Source: Diogma glabrata
Taxonomy: Eukaryota; Arthropoda; Insecta; Diptera; Cylindrotomidae
Direction of reading: 5' to 3'
NCBI GenBank assembly: GCA_963693315.1
Contig: OY856186.1
Span: forward strand, 307,609,061-307,673,060
DNA length: 64,000 nucleotides
Shown here: positions 58,718-64,000 of the stretch, one piece after another
Position numbering within the stretch: position 1 is the first letter of the stretch
Layout of the letters: each line of letters opens with the position of its first letter
Position numbers and translations under genes: made by a program
The notes under the pieces: model-generated
Database searches by the model: none
Told to the model about the DNA's origin: nothing
Seen by the model: only the letters and a program-made list of their open reading frames with translations

Positions 58718-59752
58718 ATGATTCCAAATCAATGGTGGTTAGAAAAATTGAAAATAAATAAAAAGGGTAAAATTTGCTGGCCTAAAAACGGCCAATACAA
58801 CAAAATCAGAAAACAGACAGAGCCGGAGTTCCGATTGGGACGTCTACGAAGGAGTCCTGAAGATGGCAGCAGTCATCCAGACACATGAAGAAGGACTGCG
58901 ATTGGAAAAACATTTCGAAGCAATGGAGTCGGGCATGGAAGAAAAGGAGTAAGAATACTTAGTATATACTTGTGACAACCACAAGTCAAAGACGGTTTGA
59001 ATAAAAGGACTTGTGATACCATCATAACTGCCTTGTGATGCCATTTTTTTTAAATTTGCAGATTGACTGCTACAATGACGAAAAGGAACACAAATATTTG
59101 GAATGCTGCCTTGGATAAAATCGTCTTTCAGCCTGTTCGTCAGTCTTCAGCTGCAAGAAATCAGTCACAACCATCACCAATGACAATATCTTCTGATCGT
59201 CTCGAATCAACACCACCTGTTTCACCGCTAGAAATAACTTCGAATGAGGTTACTTACACGCGTCCATCACCAAAACTATTTGGAGATTAATATAATTTAT
59301 TGAATAATGACAGTGCAGACCAATCAATAATAACTGCCGGAGAAATAATAACTTTATTACAATGTTTGTTTATTTTTCAAATCTCTTAATTTATTTTATT
59401 TTAAATTTTAAACACTAAAAATCATTTTTTATACCTATGTTTTACAGTTCAAACTGAAATGAAAAAACACGAGGAATGTATGAGGGATTTGCTAAACACA
59501 ATGTTTATTGACAATCAGAAGATGCAATTATTTATAAAAGAGGAGTTCCTTGCATACCAGAAGGCATTTACTCGCAAAATGTCAGGATGCAAATGCGGTG
59601 GTGAATATATCATCATGAGCACCAAAATTAACGCTATTGACGATGCGCTTGACAAATCATTGCTCTCTAAATTCTCATTACCACCAAATTCCACCAAGGA
59701 TCTGGTTCAATGGAACACAGAAATAAAGAACGAAGCATATCTTAAGTTCATG
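58718..59752 (+). pseudogene. Second DUF4806-type gene, incomplete
   Basis: Three putative exons: 58718-58948 (MIPNQWWLEKLKI..KICWPKNGQYNKI, then after a one-base insertion DWDVYEGVLKMAAVIQTHEE), 59062-about 59287 (MTKRNTNIWNAALDKIVFQP.. Ser/Pro-rich, ends in a stop) and 59448-59752 (VQTEMKKHEECMRDLLN.., INAIDDALDKSLLSKFSLPP..). Donors GTAAGA (58949) and GTAAGC (59753) and acceptors CAG fit. The W..CWP..DW..Y opening and the LSKFSLPPNSTKDLVQWNTE segment follow the pattern that precedes a DUF4806 domain, but the domain itself is missing downstream. Broken relative of the 31.6-kb gene, or part of another element. Confidence 0.5.
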
Positions 59753-60623
59753 GTAAGCCTATTCCCCACGCACAGGCAGTTCGCAGTGATGAACACATCT
59801 TTAAAAATAAGTCAACACCATTCAACTATCTATCTTTTATACATACGAAGCTTTTAAAAACAAAATGTGTTGTAAAAAGTGCAAGAAAATATTTGTTTGA
59901 TACAATGGGGTTTACAAAATGAAATCAACAACTTAAGATAATTAAAGTAAATTTACTGATGGACTTGTGGCGAACATGGTCACTAATAAATAATAACATT
60001 AATAACACCACGGTGTAAAGGTCAGTAAAAACTAATACCAGAATAACATTAATAACACAACGGTGTAATGTAGACTAATTTTGACATCCACTGTGATGCA
60101 CACGTTTTTTCCATACTACGGAACCTAAATGTTCAAAAATGAAAATTATAAATTGTTAAATGTTAAATAAATACGAAACAAAAATTCATTAATAAAAATC
60201 ACATAGAAAATAATTGGGTCGTAAAAATATTATTGAACTAATGGCAAGTAGTAGAGTACAGTAAGTATTTTAAGAGGCTGTTACGAATCTTTCACATCCA
60301 TTAATATTACAAAGATAAATAAAGTCGTGAAGCGCAATCGATTCAGTGACCATTCATCAATAGCTGAGTCTCCCATATTCGTAAAGATAAAACCTTGTTT
60401 TAGGTTAGAATTTGGAGATATCTCGACTCAACCTCCATCGTCTTCTAGTACAACTCTTAGACTGTAACCGAAATGGGTATAAAATTGAATTTTTTGACGT
60501 TTGTTGAAAAAAAAAATTCACCACACATTTACTATAGGAAAAACCTATAGTAGAATTTGACAGTTCTTTCATAATTTTAAGAAACAGCGTGTTGCTTGAA
60601 TTGGCAGAATTAAAAAAAAGAAA
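59753..60623. other. Non-coding stretch with short duplications
   Basis: ATAACATTAATAACAC(C/A)ACGGTGTAA occurs twice at about 59992 and 60047. A short palindrome CTATAGGAAAAACCTATAG lies at about 60532. Confidence 0.45.
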
Positions 60624-60785
60624 ATGGCAGAATTAAAATACAAACGAAGTAAGTAGTTTTTCAAAATATAAAAAAACAATATAAATTTAGTATTTATAAT
60701 TGTAATTATCAAAATACTGTATTTTAAATATTGCTTATTTTTATTTTAGTGACAGATGATAACATCAAATGCCTAATTGAGGCTA
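60624..60785 (+). pseudogene. Myb/SANT-like N-terminal fragment
   Basis: ATG at 60624: MAELKYKR, donor GTAAGT at 60649, acceptor TTTTAG before 60750, then in phase MTDDNIKCLIEAR. A start followed by KYKR and TDDxxxxLIExR suggests the first helix of a Myb/SANT or trihelix DNA-binding domain, as found in Harbinger accessory and other TE proteins. The reading is lost in the CGATTAATCGG cluster after 60790. Weak evidence. Confidence 0.3.
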
Positions 60786-60787
60786 GA

Positions 60788-60890
60788 TTAGGATTGCACC
60801 GATTAATCGGTAGATAATCGGTAATCGGCCATTTTGCCGATTAATCGGTATCGGCTTTTTTGTCCGATTAATCGGCCGATTATCAAGACA
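60788..60890. repeat. Cluster of CCGATTAATCGG palindromes
   Basis: CGATTAATCGG occurs at about 60799, 60838 and 60868, with partial GATAATCGG, GTAATCGGCC and GGCCGATTATC in between. All belong to one self-complementary word. Confidence 0.7.
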
Positions 60891-61870
60891 TGCGTTTTTA
60901 ATTGTTTATTTTGTTGTGTAGACTGGAAAACGATGTCGTAGTTCTGTAAAATTCCCCGATTCATAGATTCTCTGTTTCATCATATATCACAGATATGTGA
61001 ACGTGAACTCAGTTTTGCTGGGAAAATCGCCTTATTAAACCAAATTGCACTAATAAAGCTAACTAATACTAAATGGAGGCTAATTACAATTGTCCGGCTT
61101 AACTCACACTTAAATTTAAGAAAGAGAACATGAATGCAAAATTCAGCTTTTCTTTCGTCCTCCATGAGAATTTTAATCAATTGAGAGTCAATCCTTTTTA
61201 TCTTGCTCAATTTATGATCATCTATTCATATAGTTTCCGTTACGCATATTTATACTTATCAAAAAAATAAATAATAATAATTTTTATGTACAATACACTA
61301 ATATTGGATCACACTGCGTTTTCACCAGCGTAGCTTCGTCATACTGCATGAATTTTAAAATTCTCCGGGACTCTAATCATAACTGCTTTCAATGTATTCA
61401 AACCTCAAATGGCTGTGCATATTTATCAGTTCGTTTTGCTATCCTAGAGATGTATTCGACAATCAGCGTAGAAATTGGCCTAGGATTGTTTTATTTGTTA
61501 TTAACAATATTTCTCTCCGCTATCCATATATATATTTATATATAAATCTCTAGATCTATAAATTTATATATAAACCGATATTTTATATGTACATCTGAGA
61601 CTTGCATTATAATTCATTAGTTTTCACTATTCCCCTTTAGATGTCCACCAACCGGTTGATATTTCAGGTTGATGTCCATGAGCATACTCCAATTTAGGAC
61701 CCGGGTATTGTACGATTGTTTTGTTGTTTTTTTTTTCAAAATACATTGGTCAATATATTTTCCAAAATATAAAAAAAAAAAATTCCATTTCATAATAGAT
61801 GTCTCGATTCATGATTGTTTTCGATTGTCATAACATAATTTCGAGATATCAAACCAAAAAAAACTGTTCG
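60891..61870. other. AT-rich stretch without recognised genes
   Basis: The frame at 61348-61545 is membrane-like but has no family similarity and is probably chance. Confidence 0.35.
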
Positions 61871-61881
61871 AATTCGCATGC

Positions 61882-61920
61882 TATATAAGCGCTAATTTTT
61901 CATATGGCGGTCTCTTAGTC
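61882..61920 (+). promoter_or_regulatory. Candidate core promoter (TATATAAG + GGTCTCT)
   Basis: TATATAAG at 61882-61889 with GGTCTCTTA at 61909: same words and same 18-bp-plus spacing as at 7883-7920. Farther downstream both loci share TTATATGTTTGTGTC (8088 and 62194). Possible LTR promoter. Confidence 0.4.
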
Positions 61921-62969
61921 TATCATATATTTTCGAGACAATTTTTGACTGGCATTCTTTTATTAATATCCGATTGGAATTGTGATATTTGTTTTCAAGG
62001 TGTCAAACAAAAAATCATATGGTGCATGATTATGGTGAATTACGTGGAAAAAGAAAGATTGAAAATTCTTTTCGATCGGGTCATGTCTTTCTGGTCGGAA
62101 TAACTAAGGTAACGATATTAATTAAAATAGTGATACGTGGATATAGAATTGTGATTTTGCACTAACAGTGAATATAATCCGCGAAAAATAATTTATATGT
62201 TTGTGTCCTAATTTGTGGCAATGTCCTTGTGAGTCATAGAAAAAAGTCAATTAGTTAAATTTTAAAGTGCATGTTATTAAATTCAATTAATAAAATCAAG
62301 AAAAGAAACACAATTTTGATCATAAATTCATGTTCTAATTTATGTAATTTATGTAATTTATTTCTTTTTGTCTAAATGAAAGATCATAAACTGTGATATA
62401 ACTTAACTAAATTGTTGTATTGTCTAAATGAACGATCCTTAGTTGTTATTCGAACTTGTTGATAAAATTATAAGATATAATAAATAGAATTGAATTATTA
62501 TTTAAATATACGCTATTTACGAACAAAAGTAATAGAAACGGTGTTGTGTTTTAAAACCCTGCAAGATTTACCACTATGCTGTATGTAAATTAAATACCGT
62601 GTTAATTTCTATGAACGAATCCAGCAGTATAGTATAGATATTTCATATTGACGTCATGTTTTAAGGTCATGATCGTGCAAAATAGCCTACCTTTTTTACA
62701 TATATCGTACTCCACCGAATGAAATCGCAGCCTTGGGAAATTCAGCTTGGAGATTGTGTGGGTATTTGGTGTGAACGGTCGTGCGTCAACAATACGTGGC
62801 TTAGACGTATATAATTGAAATTGGCTATTTGTATTCTGGTTACCGTTAACTTATAACTACGTATAGTGCCACCACAACGCAGTGATAATAAATTTTGATC
62901 TACTCATTTACCTGGCGAATTCCAAGGTAGTTAATAAAAGGTAGTATATAAAAATTGTGTCAGCTTCTG

Positions 62970-63210
62970 AAGCGAGGATGATGTATCACCATTGAATCTC
63001 CTGAGGACGGAGTCGTGGGGTCTGGACTAATCCTGTGGTGAGTACACTTTTAATTTCATATAATTCTAAATTATGGATGAGCATGGATGTGTATGTCGTT
63101 AGGTATGATTACATGTGTGTATATTTGGGAGTGAATGGAGGCACGTACGTATATGGACGTGTGGATGTGGTTCCGTGTGAGCGCGTGTGAAAATGGAAAA
63201 ATTTAATAAA
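62970..63210 (+). promoter_or_regulatory. Leader-like segment with splice donor and GT-rich tail
   Basis: GAGGACGGAGTCGTGGGGTC..CCTGTGGTGAGTAC gives a strong donor at about 63037. It is followed by GATGAGCATGGATGTG, GTGTGTATATTTGGGAGTG and similar GT-rich text to 63195. Parallel to 9570-9745. What follows to the window end (63211-64000) has only short frames; 63775-63990 is open for 71 codons with acidic, protein-like composition but no recognised family. Confidence 0.35.
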
Positions 63211-64000
63211 ACAAAAACCAAAAAAAAAAAATAATTTTCCCATAAATATTTCTTAACCAAAGGGTTATTGATGAAAGCCTATAACTAGTTATAAACTTAA
63301 CTGTTTAGTAATTGTTTGTTTTCTGCAATTTGGTACATTAGTTGATTAATTTACCGGTAAAAGTCGTTCAGATGTTTACGGTAATCACACTGTTTTTTGG
63401 TTTCATGACATCAACTCATGGCGTACCGTTGTTTGTAAATCCTGGTATGACCATGTACTTTAATTTCGAAGAAGTTTATGGAATAATCAGGTTATGCAAT
63501 AATCAAAATATATTTATTGTGAATACTAACGTATTAATTATATTGACAAAAAAAATTATAACTTATATTCCATGAAATTGATTCAATTGAATGCCTTATT
63601 ATATCTGTATTTTTGTGCTTTTTTTTCATAATAATAATTATACTGAATCATGTTATTTGAATACAAGCAAGGAAAACGCAGAATATTTTCGAGATAAACT
63701 TGACAGGCCCACCCTGTGATGGGAATATCTTGTAATAAATTTTATCAAATTCAAATTATACCGACCATTATGTTATGAATTTATGGGGAACTGAACTTGA
63801 TTTGACTAATGAAAGTATCAGTAACAGGGTGGTAAATGAAGAAAATGAATTGAACGATGGTGGAATACCTGTTGCGAACAATGTACATCAGCAAATTGAA
63901 GATACTCAAACTGATATTGTTGGGGAACCAACAATTTATCACTGCGATGTACTAATAAAGTGTCTTTGTTACTACCTAACGATGACGTAAATAAGCATAA

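Overview
The window is a transposon graveyard from an AT-rich animal genome, most likely an insect. Spliced genes with GT..AG introns, long (TA)n runs, Ty3/gypsy, Jockey-like, CR1-like and Penelope-like retroelements, PIF/Harbinger and several families of TIR/foldback elements are present. The insect assignment is an inference from the element mix. I find no host housekeeping gene, no tRNA or rRNA gene and no prokaryotic feature.

The central result is at 17.6-42.0 kb. A PIF/Harbinger transposase gene has been split by successive insertions. (1) A 3.2-kb non-LTR retrotransposon (18414-21616) with an intact 975-codon endonuclease/RT frame and a 14-bp target duplication sits in an intron. (2) An 18.5-kb nested unit (22379-40890) with CACTGAA termini interrupts the exon right after the DGTHI motif and duplicates TA; deleting it puts the Harbinger flanks back in one frame. 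(3) A 351-bp solo LTR (41094-41444, TSD AAGT) interrupts the next conserved block. The 18.5-kb unit is itself two elements. The outer one (about 7.2 kb) has CACTG termini, subterminal ACATTG/CAATGT repeats and two intact genes: an 823-aa C2H2 transposase-like protein and a six-exon 537-aa partner. The inner one (23088-34376, 11.3 kb) has CCCAGCTAGCACAAA termini. It carries a transposase-like gene with one -1 frameshift at an A9 run and an intact six-exon 373-aa DUF4806-type gene. The inner element in turn holds a 2.2-kb foldback, three copies of a 250-bp MITE and two other MITEs. The insertion order can be read directly from the nesting.

Left of this (1-17 kb): a complex of three interleaved inverted repeats (1-2757); a decayed Ty3/gypsy element (3.8-7.2 kb) with gag zinc knuckles, protease and RT/RNase H start, itself broken by a 190-bp insertion with 5-bp TSD; then a stretch of promoter-like, tandem-repeat and leader-like sequence (7.9-12.7 kb) resembling LTR-element control regions; a (TA)60 run next to a 700-bp MITE; and a reverse-strand LINE RT relic.

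Right of it (42-64 kb): a Penelope-like RT relic fused to a Jockey-like ORF1 that is split by a 1.9-kb element with nearly 0.8-kb inverted arms; further MITEs; relics of at least three more LINEs (thumb/RNase H domains, both strands); a second, broken DUF4806-type gene; and at 61.9-63.1 kb a promoter/leader resembling the one at 7.9-9.7 kb.

Only five reading units look intact or nearly so: the LINE ORF, the C2H2 protein, its partner, the inner transposase (one frameshift) and the DUF4806 gene. All belong to mobile elements.
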